Shown here one piece after another: positions 16,519-24,943 of a stretch of DNA of 64,000 nt. The position numbers and the translations under genes were made by a program. Position 1 is the first letter of the stretch. Each line of letters begins with the position of its first letter. This DNA comes from CBDBCU01 sp965242615 (GTDB taxonomy: Bacteria > Chloroflexota > Dehalococcoidia > Lucifugimonadales > UBA3495): NCBI GenBank assembly GCA_965242615.1, contig CBDESR010000005.1, forward strand, positions 1,488,001 to 1,552,000. The letters run 5' to 3'. Below the pieces are notes generated by a model. The model was not told where the DNA came from. It worked only from the letters and a program-made list of their open reading frames with translations, and made no database searches.

Positions 16519-16617
16519 GGTTCCGTTCTGTTTTAGGGTACGGTGCTTTTATAGGTAGTTCAGTTGTACGCAAAAATCGTACAACTGGAAAACTGTACCC
16601 TAAAACAGAACGGAACC
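16519..16617. repeat. Nested 99-bp inverted-repeat element
   Basis: Outer arms of 26 bp (16519-16544 and 16592-16617) match with one mismatch; the left arm starts GGTTCCGTTCTGTTTTAGGG. Inside is a perfect 10-bp inverted repeat, CAGTTGTACG/CGTACAACTG (16561-16570 and 16578-16587). A related single arm occurs at 60906-60930 (22 of 25 bases identical), so it is a dispersed element. No open frame of note lies inside. Confidence 0.8.
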
Positions 16618-16790
16618 CCCCCGACTCGCTTTTAGGGGTAGAAACGCTAAAATCAAAAAGAACGCCGGGCCGCCGCGGACTGGGCGCAACGGAGCTGGAC
16701 ATTAACCAGGTTATAGTAGAATCCTCGGCAAGTTTTCCGCCGGGTAGTAGTGACCTTTAACTATTTATCAAATCTCACCGGGATTTCACT

Positions 16791-16817
16791 AGGGCGGGGC
16801 TGCAACCCCGCCCTTTT
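16791..16817 (+). terminator. Intrinsic terminator-like hairpin
   Basis: Stem AGGGCGGGG/CCCCGCCCT, 6-nt loop, followed by TTT. It stands between the inverted-repeat element and the promoter at 16.87 kb. Confidence 0.6.
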
Positions 16818-16871
16818 CTATTGCCCCCCTTCCCCGAAAACCCCCAAATATAAACAATTTCCCCAAAAGCG

Positions 16872-16939
16872 TTGACACGCTGATTTTATCAGTTTATAAT
16901 CTATTTACTGATATTAGTATATACTAATTATATCAGTAA
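16872..16939 (+). promoter_or_regulatory. Consensus sigma70 promoter with nested palindromic operator
   Basis: TTGACA (16872-16877), 17-nt spacer, TATAAT (16895-16900), an exact consensus. The spacer contains CTGAT-TTT-ATCAG. Over the start region lies TACTGATAT ... ATATCAGTA flanking the perfect palindrome TAGTATATACTA. The AT-rich, multiply palindromic layout strongly suggests binding of a dimeric repressor. The first gene downstream is the BFN-domain gene at 17112. Confidence 0.7.
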
Positions 16940-17111
16940 AGATTAACATTCCATTGTCACCCCGGTAGTTTCCGCCTTGACCGCCTCCGGCGTTGAGCTG
17001 GAAACTGCCAACTCCCGGGTCGGCGCGTTTCCCCGGCGCCTCCTCCCCGGCGTCCGGGAACGCCCGGCCCACCGTCAAACCCGATCCCATAATCCGAAAG
17101 GGGGCAGTTAT

Positions 17112-17636
17112 ATGGTGCCGGTCTATCCTTATCACATCCGCCGCAGCAACGCCGGCGACGGCGGCGAATTGCTCTTGAGCCTGCAAGACCGCAAATCCGC
17201 TATGGTGCTGCAACTTTCCATGGAACAGGCCCGGATCCTCGCCGTAGAACTGCGCGGCTTGGCTACCGACCACTGCGCCCACCACCACCTGGTTCTGGCC
17301 GTAACCCGCTCCCTGGGCGCGGAAGTCTCCGGCGTAGTGATTAAAGGCGTCGCCGATGAACAGGTAATCGGCTTTGTCCGCCTGACCTGCGGCAGCCGGA
17401 CTATCGAGGTCAACGCGGATGTGGCGGCCGCCCTGGCCATTGCCCTGCACCTCGGCTTGCCCATCTTTATGGACAACATCGCCGGCTTGCCCGCCGAATC
17501 TCTGGAACCGGCCGCGGCCCCGGAATCCCGACCGACCGCCGCCATCCCCGCCGCCTTTCGGGAAGTAATCGCAGCCTTGGACCTGCCCGCCGCCCTGGAG
17601 GGCGCGGAAACCGATGGGAGGGAACTGAATGGGTAA
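17112..17636 (+). CDS. Bifunctional nuclease (BFN/DUF151) domain protein
   Basis: 174 residues from the ATG at 17112, preceded by AAAGGGGG; earlier in-frame codons lack a ribosome site. The core VLQLSMEQARILAVELRGL, the TRSLGAEVSGVVIKGV block and IEVNADVAAALAIALHLGLPIFM are the BFN domain pattern. Characterised homologues have nuclease or DNA-damage-related activity, but most bacterial members are uncharacterised. It is cytoplasmic. Its stop overlaps the following nitroreductase start by 8 bp, so the two are one operon driven by the palindrome-flanked promoter 200 bp upstream. Confidence 0.8.
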   Translation: MVPVYPYHIRRSNAGDGGELLLSLQDRKSAMVLQLSMEQARILAVELRGLATDHCAHHHLVLAVTRSLGAEVSGVVIKGVADEQVIGFVRLTCGSRTIEVNADVAAALAIALHLGLPIFMDNIAGLPAESLEPAAAPESRPTAAIPAAFREVIAALDLPAALEGAETDGRELNG

Positions 17637-18234
17637 TCAGGAAAAGAAACTCAAGCCCGATAAAGTGGCGATTCCCGCCGCTGCCGTGTCGGTGTACGAT
17701 GCCATCTACCGCCGCCGGATGGCTTGGCGGTTCACCGACGACCCGGTGCCGCCGGCGGTTATCGCCCGCCTGCTGGATACCGCCGTCTGGGCCCCCAACC
17801 ACCATCTCACCGAACCCTGGCGCTTCTTTGTCCTCGAAAAGGATGGGGAAACCCGCCGCCAGGTTGCCGAACTGGCCTACCAGCATTCCCTCGCGGACGG
17901 CGGCAATCGCCGCCGGGCCGCAGCGATGCGCGACAAGGTGCTGACCCCGCCGGCCCTCATTTACGCCTACAGCAAGCCCGGCGACAACGCAAAGACCGCT
18001 CAGGAAAACTACGCATCCGTCTGCTGCGCCGTGCAGAACATCTCCCTGGCCGCCGTCGCCGAAGGCTTGGCCGTAACCTGGGAAACCGGCCGCATCACCC
18101 GCCTGCCCAACCTGCATCAAATCCTCGGCGCCAAAAAGAAGTGGCAAATGGTCGGCCTCCTGATGATTGGCTGCCCCGACGAGGAACCGCGCCCGGCCCG
18201 CACCCCCGCGGAACGCTATACCTGGTGGCTATAG
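17629..18234 (+). CDS. Nitroreductase-family flavoprotein
   Basis: 201 residues. The N-terminal YDAIYRRRMAWRFTDDPVPP, then LLDTAVWAPNHHLTEPWRFFVL, is the FMN-binding signature of the nitroreductase superfamily. The central ASVCCAVQNISLAAVAEGL helix and the GCPDEEP end also fit. The family uses FMN and NAD(P)H to reduce nitro-aromatics, quinones or flavins, and also includes dehalogenating members. GAGGGAACTGA precedes the ATG, inside the 3' end of the BFN gene. Confidence 0.88.
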   Translation: MGNQEKKLKPDKVAIPAAAVSVYDAIYRRRMAWRFTDDPVPPAVIARLLDTAVWAPNHHLTEPWRFFVLEKDGETRRQVAELAYQHSLADGGNRRRAAAMRDKVLTPPALIYAYSKPGDNAKTAQENYASVCCAVQNISLAAVAEGLAVTWETGRITRLPNLHQILGAKKKWQMVGLLMIGCPDEEPRPARTPAERYTWWL

Positions 18235-18346
18235 CCCGCAGCGGCAGAAAAGCCGCCGCTCATTCTTCCGTTCGCTTTACCGTCAATCCCTTGACAGCAC
18301 AGCATGACTAACCTATCGTTATCAACCAGCTGCTCGCGAGGTTGTT

Positions 18347-19366
18347 ATGCCGCTCACCCAAGTAAAACTGATCAACTTCACCGCCTTTGCTGACTTGACG
18401 GTGGACTTCGCCCCCGGCATCAACATCCTGGTCGGCGCCAACGGCGCCGGCAAAACCCACCTGCTGAAAGTCTGCTATGCAGCCGGCGCCCTTTCCCAAA
18501 CCGGCGGCTCGTTTTCCGATAAGTTACGGCGCGTCTTTCTCCCCTCGGCCCAAGACGCCGGCCGGTTAATTAAAGCCCGGGCAAAGAACGGCTTGGGGTC
18601 GGTTGAAGTGTTTCGCCAAAATTGCAGCTTGGCCGCTACTATTGCCCGGGATGTTGAACCCACAGTTTCCGACGCCGAAACCGGTTTTAGGGAATGGCAA
18701 AATTCGCCCCTGCCCAGCGTCTATATCCCGGTCAAAGAAATGCTCGCCAACGCCCCCGGCTTCCTCGCCCTGTACGCCGCCCGGGAGATTCACTTCGAGG
18801 AAGTCTATACCGATATTCTCCACCGGGCTTACCTCCCACCCCTGCGCGGCAATCCCGATGACTGCCGCCAGCCCCTGCTGTCCGCCCTCGAAAAGACCAT
18901 CGGCGGCCCGGTAGCCATCAAAGGCGAGGAGTTTTTTCTCGAGAGCAAATCCGGCAGTCTGGAGTTTTCCCTCCTGGCCGAAGGCATCCGCAAACTGGCC
19001 CTGCTCTGGCTGCTCATCCGCAACGGCAGCCTGTCCAAAGGCTCCGTTCTGTTCTGGGACGAACCGGAGGCCAACCTTAACCCCAAACTGTACGGCCTAT
19101 TGATTAACACCCTGCTGGAACTGCAACGGGCCGGCGTCCAGATTTTCCTCGCCACCCACGACTATGTCATCCTCAAAGAACTGGACTTGCGACTGCAACC
19201 CGGCGACCAGATAGCCTACCATTCCCTCTACCGGGACGAGGAGGAGGAAATCGCCTGCCGCACCACCGGCAACTACTTGGGCATCCGCCCCAACGCCATT
19301 ATGGATACTTTCACCGACCTTTACGACCGGGAAATTGATCGCAGCTTGAGCAGGATGATCCGGTGA
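18347..19366 (+). CDS. AAA ATPase (RecF/OLD-like), component of ATPase-effector pair 1
   Basis: 339 residues. Walker A GANGAGKT (30-37) follows the RecF/SMC-like start LTQVKLINFTAFADL. Walker B is SVLFWDEPEANLNP near residue 230, with the switch histidine in FLATHDYV. This is the compact AAA_15/AAA_21 ATPase found in OLD-family and related phage-defence systems, acting as a nucleotide-controlled DNA sensor or clamp. Its stop overlaps the next gene in a GTGA arrangement, so the two are tightly coupled. No TOPRIM is fused; the partner carries a nuclease-like motif instead. Defence is inference from architecture. Confidence 0.8.
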   Translation: MPLTQVKLINFTAFADLTVDFAPGINILVGANGAGKTHLLKVCYAAGALSQTGGSFSDKLRRVFLPSAQDAGRLIKARAKNGLGSVEVFRQNCSLAATIARDVEPTVSDAETGFREWQNSPLPSVYIPVKEMLANAPGFLALYAAREIHFEEVYTDILHRAYLPPLRGNPDDCRQPLLSALEKTIGGPVAIKGEEFFLESKSGSLEFSLLAEGIRKLALLWLLIRNGSLSKGSVLFWDEPEANLNPKLYGLLINTLLELQRAGVQIFLATHDYVILKELDLRLQPGDQIAYHSLYRDEEEEIACRTTGNYLGIRPNAIMDTFTDLYDREIDRSLSRMIR

Positions 19367-19866
19367 CGGTTCTTACCGAGGGCAACCTGCAAATCGTCAT
19401 CAATGGCGCGGTGGCCGCCCGGAAGTTTGATGCGGCCAGCCACGGTTTGAGCCATTGTATGCGGGCCGTGGATTTCATTGTCGAACTTCCCGACCATTAC
19501 CTGTTTATCGAGTTCAAAGACCCGCAGCACCCGGCCGCGCCGCCCCAAGCCGCCCTCGCTTACCGGTCCAGCTTTCAGAGCGGCGCTATCGACGAGGAAC
19601 TGAAATATAAGTACCGGGATTCTTTCCTCTACGAATGGGCGGCCGGGCGGGCGGACAAGCCCATCGATTACCTCGTGCTGATTGCCCTGGACACCTTGAG
19701 CGAGCCGGCCTTGTCCAATGGGAAAACCCGGCTGGAGCAAAAGATACCCTTGCTGGGCCCGGGATTAGTTCCGTGGCCGCGGCCCATCCTGCGCGGTTGT
19801 GGCGTGTTCAACATAGCCACCTGGAACCGCAATCTGCCCCAATACCCAATAACCCGCTTGCCCTAA
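19363..19866 (+). CDS. PD-(D/E)XK-like protein, putative effector of ATPase pair 1
   Basis: 167 residues with GTG start inside the ATPase stop (4-bp overlap). The segment AVDFIVELPDHYLFIEFKD gives D37-X12-E50-F-K52, which fits the D ... ExK catalytic triad of restriction-endonuclease-like folds. The rest is not recognisable to me. The operon gives a two-protein ATPase plus nuclease-like module. It could act in anti-phage defence or in DNA processing. The end converges on the CocE hydrolase gene with 17 bp between stops and no obvious terminator. Confidence 0.55.
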   Translation: MTVLTEGNLQIVINGAVAARKFDAASHGLSHCMRAVDFIVELPDHYLFIEFKDPQHPAAPPQAALAYRSSFQSGAIDEELKYKYRDSFLYEWAAGRADKPIDYLVLIALDTLSEPALSNGKTRLEQKIPLLGPGLVPWPRPILRGCGVFNIATWNRNLPQYPITRLP

Positions 19867-19883
19867 AACCGCCAACCACCCCA

Positions 19884-21731
19884 TTACTCCCCATTCTCCC
19901 CCACCACCCACAGCATTACGCACGACGCCCGCTCCCGGCTATGGTACACCGTATTATCCGCCGTTACCTTAATCGCCGAAACCGCCGGATTCTCCCCGGT
20001 GTTGCCGTTCACATCCAGGCGCGGGAAGTTGCTCGAGGCAATATCCAGGCGGATCCGATGCCCTTGGGCAAAGCGGTTGGCCGTAGGATACAGCTGAATG
20101 GTAATGGGATACACTTCTCCCGGCGTCAGCAATTCCGGCTTGCGCCACGAATTGCGGAACTTGGCCCGCAGCACCCCATCCGTCAAGTTCAGCGCATAGC
20201 CCTCCGGGTAATCCCGGGACGGCGGGTAAATATCCAGCAGTTTAGCCGTAAAGTCCGTATCCACCGCCGTTGACGCGATCCACAACTTCACTTCCACCGG
20301 CCCGGTAATTTCCAAATCCGCCGCCAATGGCTCCGTCTGAAACACCAGCACATCCGGGCGCGCCGCCAACGGCAGGTACGGCGGTTGGCAGCCGTAAAAA
20401 TCCGCCGATTCCCGCTGGTCAAACCCGCCCGGCTCCATAATCGGCAGCCCCGAGGATATATTGCCGCCAATAGTCGGTACCGGATTCGCCGGGTCGCACC
20501 GGTACCGGCTGAACGCCCCCGCAACCGCCGGCGGCTGTTCCGACAACCCGCCGCCGGGCTGCAAATAAAAGGGCGTAGCCACTCCCTCCGCCGGCGGCCA
20601 TTCCAACGCCGCCCGCCACCGGCCGCCGTGCCGCAGCCGCCCGGCCGCCGTACGCCGCCCGCTACCCCCGCCCATCACAAACAGCTGCGCCGCCGGCCGT
20701 TCCTCCCACCCGTTATCCATACCCTTCAGCCAGCGGTCAAAAAAGCGCAGCCGCTGCCGGTTAAAATCCCCCTCCACCCGATTGTCAATGGTGGACTGCG
20801 CCCCAAAATCGGCGTCCCCGGAGTAGGGAACCGAATGGGCCCCGTGCGTCCACGGCCCCATAATCAGCGATACCGGGCTTCGCTTGCGGCGGGACAAGTT
20901 CACATAGTTTTCAATGGTGCCGCCGGCATAAGGGTCATACCAACTGCCTTGATGCACCTGCGGCACATCCGCAAAGGCATCATAATAGGCTTGAGCGCAC
21001 AGCCCCACCTGCTGCCAGTATTCATCAAAGATTTCATGACCCCAGATTTCCAGCAAATAGCTTTCGTAATCCGGCGTCCATTGCAGCGGCGAATGTCCCG
21101 GCTTCCACGGCATCCGGTCAAACCAGTCGTTAATATCCTGATTCAGCAGCGCCGCCCGGACCGTATCCGGGTTATTCCGCGCCGCCGGACTTTCCAACGC
21201 CTCCCGAAACGCCCAGGTAACTTGCCGCAGCTCAAATGCCCCCCCATTGCGGCAGCCGCTGTGAAATGCGCTCGCAAACCCGCCGCATTCCAGCCACATC
21301 GCCGCCAAATGCGGCGGATGCAGGCAAGCCAACGCCGCCTGCGTATGGGCGGCGTAAGACAAGCCGAAAGTCCCCACCTTGCCGTTGCACCAGGGCTGTT
21401 GCGCCAGCCACTCCACCGTGTCATAGCCGTCCCGCCCCTCATCCACATACTTGCTGAACCCCCCTGGCGAGGCGTAACGGCCGCGGCAATCCTGCATCAC
21501 CGTCACATAGCCATTCTCCGCAAAGAAATTGGCTTCCTCAATGCGGGGCGCCGCCGCCTTGTTATAGGGCGTCCGTTGCAGCAGCGCCGGCAGCGGCCCG
21601 CTTTCCCCCCGGGGCTGGTGAATATCCGCCGCCAGCAGCGTCCCATCCCGCATCGGAATCAGCGCATTCTCCGCAACGGGATGATTAACCTGCGGCTGAG
21701 CCGCCGCCCGGCTCCGGCTCCGTGGACTCAT
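19884..21731 (-). CDS. CocE/NonD family alpha/beta hydrolase (X-Pro dipeptidyl-peptidase type)
   Basis: 615 residues. N-terminal domain: PMRDGTLLAADIHQP, GYVTVMQDCRGRYAS, then the nucleophile elbow in TFGLSYAAHTQ (Ser about 124). A helical cap follows, then the C-terminal jelly-roll domain (LEITGPVEVKLWIASTAVDT) typical of CocE and X-Pro peptidases. Enzymes of this family hydrolyse esters (cocaine esterase), beta-lactams or N-terminal peptides. No signal peptide is seen. AAGGAGGG precedes the ATG. It is monocistronic by position. Confidence 0.9.
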   Translation of the reverse strand: MSPRSRSRAAAQPQVNHPVAENALIPMRDGTLLAADIHQPRGESGPLPALLQRTPYNKAAAPRIEEANFFAENGYVTVMQDCRGRYASPGGFSKYVDEGRDGYDTVEWLAQQPWCNGKVGTFGLSYAAHTQAALACLHPPHLAAMWLECGGFASAFHSGCRNGGAFELRQVTWAFREALESPAARNNPDTVRAALLNQDINDWFDRMPWKPGHSPLQWTPDYESYLLEIWGHEIFDEYWQQVGLCAQAYYDAFADVPQVHQGSWYDPYAGGTIENYVNLSRRKRSPVSLIMGPWTHGAHSVPYSGDADFGAQSTIDNRVEGDFNRQRLRFFDRWLKGMDNGWEERPAAQLFVMGGGSGRRTAAGRLRHGGRWRAALEWPPAEGVATPFYLQPGGGLSEQPPAVAGAFSRYRCDPANPVPTIGGNISSGLPIMEPGGFDQRESADFYGCQPPYLPLAARPDVLVFQTEPLAADLEITGPVEVKLWIASTAVDTDFTAKLLDIYPPSRDYPEGYALNLTDGVLRAKFRNSWRKPELLTPGEVYPITIQLYPTANRFAQGHRIRLDIASSNFPRLDVNGNTGENPAVSAIKVTADNTVYHSRERASCVMLWVVGENGE

Positions 21732-22113
21732 CAGCCTTGCCCTCCTTTTCCTTAACCCCGGAGATTTTATGCCATAACCGCAACTTTTGCCATAGGGCGG
21801 GAGAAGTGGGCACTGTTTCAGAAAGTGTTGGTAAGGGAAAATGCCGGGTTAGGCGATCAATTTGTGCCGGGCTATTGTAATAAATCGCCCAACACCGCCA
21901 TAATGTTAGCCGCCCGGGCGGCGTTTTTCAGCACCCGGGTCAACCGATAGTGGGGTTTAATCCGTCCGCTTCTGAAACAGTTGCGACGGTTACAAAAGGG
22001 CAATAAGGTTGTTACAGATTGGCAAAAGAGTTTTAACCGGGCGGCAACAGACTGGCAACACCGGGGCAATAATTCCCGCCTAGAATGTGGTCAATTGCTT
22101 TAAGGAGGGTTCT
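21732..22113. other. Intergenic region upstream of amt
   Basis: 382 bp between the divergent CocE and ammonium transporter genes. It holds imperfect repeats of a GGTTACAAAAGGGCAA / GTTACAGATTGGCAA type around 21995-22060 and a weak inverted repeat GGCGAT ... ATCGCC near 21852-21889. I could not place a convincing -35/-10 or sigma54 box. Confidence 0.3.
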
Positions 22114-23526
22114 ATGTTAGCCCAAGGTTTGACCATTACCCCTAGCGCCGGGGGCGCGCTTACCCTGCGCCGCTTGCTGCCTTTCGCGTTGGCGGGGATG
22201 CTGGCGGCGGCCATTGTGGCCGGCTGGAACATTGCCTTTGCCGACAGCCACCACCCGGGGGAGGCGGCCCAGACGGATGTGGGCAACCTGACCACGATGG
22301 TGGCGGCGTTCCTGGTTTTCTTTATGCAGGCCGGGTTCGCTTTTCTGGGGGCCGGCCTGATCCGGGCCAAAAGCACGGTCAACTATATGACCAAGTCCTT
22401 TATGGACTTTGCCATTGCGTCGCTGTCGTTCTGGGCTTTCGGGTTCGCCATAATGATGGGGACTTCGGCGGCCGGGATTGCCGGGACGGATAACTTTTTC
22501 CTGTCCAGCGGGATGGGGGCGGAGGGCGACTGGAGCGTCTATGTGGACTGGATGTTCCAGATGGTCTTTGCCGGCACGGCGGCGACCATCGTAGCCGGGG
22601 CGGTAGCGGAGCGCACCAAGACGCAGGCGTACTTTGCCTACAGTTTCCTGATTGGGGCAATCATCTATCCGCTGTACGGCCACTGGGTTTGGGGCGGCGG
22701 TTGGCTGAGCGTACTGGGGGCGCAGGACTATGCCGGTTCCGGCGTGGTACACGCGGTTGGCGGGTTCATCGCATTGGCCGGCGCGGCGGTAGTGGGGGCG
22801 CGGACGGGCAAGTTCAACGCCGATGGCAGCGCCAACGACCTGCGCGGCCACAATGTCCCCTATGTGATTATCGGGACTTTCATCCTGTTCTTTGGCTGGT
22901 TCGGGTTCAACATCAACAGCGGCGATTCCATCGGGCTGAATGCCATCAACACGCTGCTGGCCGGGGCGACCGGCGCAGTGGCGGCCCTTTACATCCGCCT
23001 GATTACTTCGGGCAAGGCGGACATTCTGATGGCTTGCAACGGGGCGTTGGCCGGCTTGGTGGGCGTAACGGCGCCGGTAGCCTTTATCGACCCTTGGGCG
23101 GCGGTAGTTATCGGCTTGCTGGCGGCGCCGATTATGATGGCGTCGGTGGCGGTGATTGAAAAGGTGTTCAAGATTGACGACCCGGTGGGAGCGGTGTCGG
23201 TACACGGCACTTGCGGCTTGTGGGGTCTGCTGGCTTTGGGCATCTTTGCCAACGGGAACAACGACGTCTGTGGTGTTGTCTCTATGTTCAGTAACGGCCC
23301 CCCCTGCGTTGTTGATGGCATTCGGGTTAATCCCTTTGCCTTGATGGTGCCGCAGCTCATCAGTATGGTCGTAGTGCTGGCGTGGGCCCTGGCTACCGGT
23401 TTCCTGATGTTCTTTGTCCTCAAGCTGACGATGGGCGTGCGGCTGTCCCCGGAGGAGGAGGAAATGGGGATTGACGCTTCGGAACATGGCATCATTGCCT
23501 ACCCGGAGGAGGCGGCGGCTACTTAG
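22114..23526 (+). CDS. amt: Ammonium transporter (Amt/MEP family)
   Basis: 470 residues with AAGGAGG upstream of the ATG at 22114. A signal-like N-terminal helix ending near FADSHH precedes eleven TM helices. Family landmarks are DFAIASLSFWAFGFA, the gate and pore region FQMVFAGTAATIVAGAVAER, and the twin-His pore: SGVVHAVGG and VSVHGTCGLWG. It conducts ammonium into the cell. No glnK (PII) gene is adjacent, which is unusual since the two are normally linked. Cysteines in DVCGVV and PPCVVDG may form an extracytoplasmic disulfide. Confidence 0.95.
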   Translation: MLAQGLTITPSAGGALTLRRLLPFALAGMLAAAIVAGWNIAFADSHHPGEAAQTDVGNLTTMVAAFLVFFMQAGFAFLGAGLIRAKSTVNYMTKSFMDFAIASLSFWAFGFAIMMGTSAAGIAGTDNFFLSSGMGAEGDWSVYVDWMFQMVFAGTAATIVAGAVAERTKTQAYFAYSFLIGAIIYPLYGHWVWGGGWLSVLGAQDYAGSGVVHAVGGFIALAGAAVVGARTGKFNADGSANDLRGHNVPYVIIGTFILFFGWFGFNINSGDSIGLNAINTLLAGATGAVAALYIRLITSGKADILMACNGALAGLVGVTAPVAFIDPWAAVVIGLLAAPIMMASVAVIEKVFKIDDPVGAVSVHGTCGLWGLLALGIFANGNNDVCGVVSMFSNGPPCVVDGIRVNPFALMVPQLISMVVVLAWALATGFLMFFVLKLTMGVRLSPEEEEMGIDASEHGIIAYPEEAAAT

Positions 23527-23563
23527 CCGGTTTAGCCCAAACCGCTGCCGATAGAGGCAAGGG

Positions 23564-23595
23564 AAAGGCCGGGGACTGGATGTCCCCGGCCTTTT
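23564..23595 (+). terminator. Bidirectional intrinsic terminator
   Basis: 13-bp stem AAAGGCCGGGGAC/GTCCCCGGCCTTT with a 5-nt loop and T-run on both strands. It serves the convergent amt and HEPN-like genes. Confidence 0.85.
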
Positions 23596-23619
23596 CGATG
23601 GGGTTGCGGTAGGATGGAT

Positions 23620-24003
23620 TTAGTCGCCGGCCAAGCCAGCGGCGTCCTGAATGTAGTTGATGGTTTCCCGGATGCGGCGTTCCGTATCGGCGGCGGGGTC
23701 GCAGAGGCCGAGGTAGAAACATTCGCCGTGGAGGGCGCCCTGGCGGGAGTAGTAGCGGCCAACCAGAGACTGGATGGCGTTATCCTGCATTGCCAGTTGG
23801 CGGAGGGCGGCGGAAGTAGCGGGGGATTTTTCCGGTTCAATGCCGGTGCGTGCCAGGATGAGGGCGTCGGTAGCCCGCTTGGTCGCGCCCCAAGCCTTTT
23901 CGGCGGCGTTGCGCAGTTGGCCCCGATCCAGTTCCTCGATGGCGTCGGCATAGAGCAGATGGGCGTCGGCGAAAATGGCGGCGGCCCGTTCGGTTTCCAG
24001 CAT
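23620..24003 (-). CDS. PaREP1/HEPN-like helical protein
   Basis: 127 residues from the ATG at 24003. The sequence is all-helical: ERAAAIFADAHLLYADAIEE, NAAEKAWGATKRATDALILA, and a final RRIRETINYIQDAAGL. The NAAEKAW-ATK-A pattern fits PaREP1 and related HEPN-domain proteins, whose members include RNases and nucleotide-binding scaffolds. No RX4-6H motif is obvious. A TGCTATAAT extended -10 lies 37 nt upstream. No nucleotidyltransferase partner is adjacent. Confidence 0.65.
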   Translation of the reverse strand: MLETERAAAIFADAHLLYADAIEELDRGQLRNAAEKAWGATKRATDALILARTGIEPEKSPATSAALRQLAMQDNAIQSLVGRYYSRQGALHGECFYLGLCDPAADTERRIRETINYIQDAAGLAGD

Positions 24004-24039
24004 AGGGCAATGGCTCCCTATGGGGGATGGCGTTGGTTG

Positions 24040-24048
24040 ATTATAGCA
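24040..24048 (-). promoter_or_regulatory. Candidate extended -10 promoter element
   Basis: TGCTATAAT on the minus strand, ahead of the HEPN-like gene at the right distance for a short leader. Confidence 0.5.
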
Positions 24049-24121
24049 CCGGGCAAAGGTAATTGGGGGTGTGCTAAACTGGCGGGGCAAGTTATTTCGG
24101 TTTGGGAGGGATGGCAGTTTA

Positions 24122-24832
24122 ATGATGGAGTTGGACGGCGGGGAGAAGCGGGGGATGGTGGTGGTGGCGCACGCGGATGATGCGGAGTGGGGATGTTCGG
24201 GGACGGTGGCGAAGTTGTGCGCCGAGGGTTGGGCGATGGTGTATGTGCTGTGTACCGACGGGAGCAAGGGGATTGATGACCCGGCGATCAGCGGGGCGGA
24301 GTTGGTGCGGATTCGGCAGGGGGAGCAGCAGGCGGCGGGGCAGGCGTTGGGGCTGGAAGGGGTGGTGTTTCTGGGGTATGAGGATGCGATGCTGGAGCCG
24401 AGTTTGGAGCTGCGGCGGGATATTGCCCGGGAGATCCGGCGGCATCGTCCGAATTTGCTGATTTGCCAGAATCCGGTGCGGAGTCTGGTGGGACGGGATT
24501 ATATCGGGCATCCGGATCACTTTGCGGCGGGAGAGGCGGCGTTGGCGGCGGTGTATCCGACGGCGCGGGATCGGCTGACTTTTCCGCAGCTGCTGGAGGA
24601 GGGGCTGGAGCCGCATAAGGTTCGGGAGGTGTGGGTGATGGATCGGCAGAATGCGGATCAGTATGTGGATGTGAGCGGGCATATTGATACGGCGGTGGCG
24701 GCGCTGCAAGCCCACGCCAGCCAGGTGGCGCCGGCGGATGCGGAGAAGTATCTGAAGGGGTGGCGGCGGGAGATTGGGGCGGAGGTGGGGTTTGAGTATG
24801 CGGAGGCGTTTAAGCGGTTTCGGCTGGGGTAG
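24122..24832 (+). CDS. PIG-L family deacetylase
   Basis: About 236 residues from the first of two ATG codons at 24122, with GGGAGGG upstream. VVVAHADDAEWGCSGT is the zinc-binding AHPDDxE-like motif (here AHADD) and DYIGHPDHFAAGEA gives the second His cluster. The family removes N-acetyl groups from GlcNAc-linked substrates such as GlcNAc-inositol, bacillithiol or mycothiol precursors. Because a maleylpyruvate-isomerase/DinB-type protein (often thiol-dependent) is encoded at 30.5 kb, a low-molecular-weight-thiol role is possible but unproven. Confidence 0.88.
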   Translation: MMELDGGEKRGMVVVAHADDAEWGCSGTVAKLCAEGWAMVYVLCTDGSKGIDDPAISGAELVRIRQGEQQAAGQALGLEGVVFLGYEDAMLEPSLELRRDIAREIRRHRPNLLICQNPVRSLVGRDYIGHPDHFAAGEAALAAVYPTARDRLTFPQLLEEGLEPHKVREVWVMDRQNADQYVDVSGHIDTAVAALQAHASQVAPADAEKYLKGWRREIGAEVGFEYAEAFKRFRLG

Positions 24833-24876
24833 GGGGGGATCGGGAATTGGGGATTAGGAATTGCAGGGGTGGCGGG

Positions 24877-24907
24877 TTCTGGATTCCCGTTGGCACGGGA
24901 ATGACGG
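24877..24907 (+). repeat. REP-like palindrome, type B
   Basis: GGATTCCCGTTGGCACGGGA with TTCT before and ATGACGG after. The same family occurs at 25681-25711, 26927-26956, 32541-32611 (inverted pair) and 37366-37436 (inverted pair). Confidence 0.75.
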
Positions 24908-24943
24908 TTGCGGGGGATGGGGCTAGTGGGGGATACCGGTTTT

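Noticed and set aside
16433..16760. Overlapping 89- and 90-codon frames across the inverted-repeat element
   Set aside because: They exist because the palindrome is open on both strands; no ribosome site or family.
20385..21755. 456-codon plus-strand frame over the CocE hydrolase
   Set aside because: Arg/Pro-rich composition typical of an antisense frame; the minus strand has complete hydrolase motifs.
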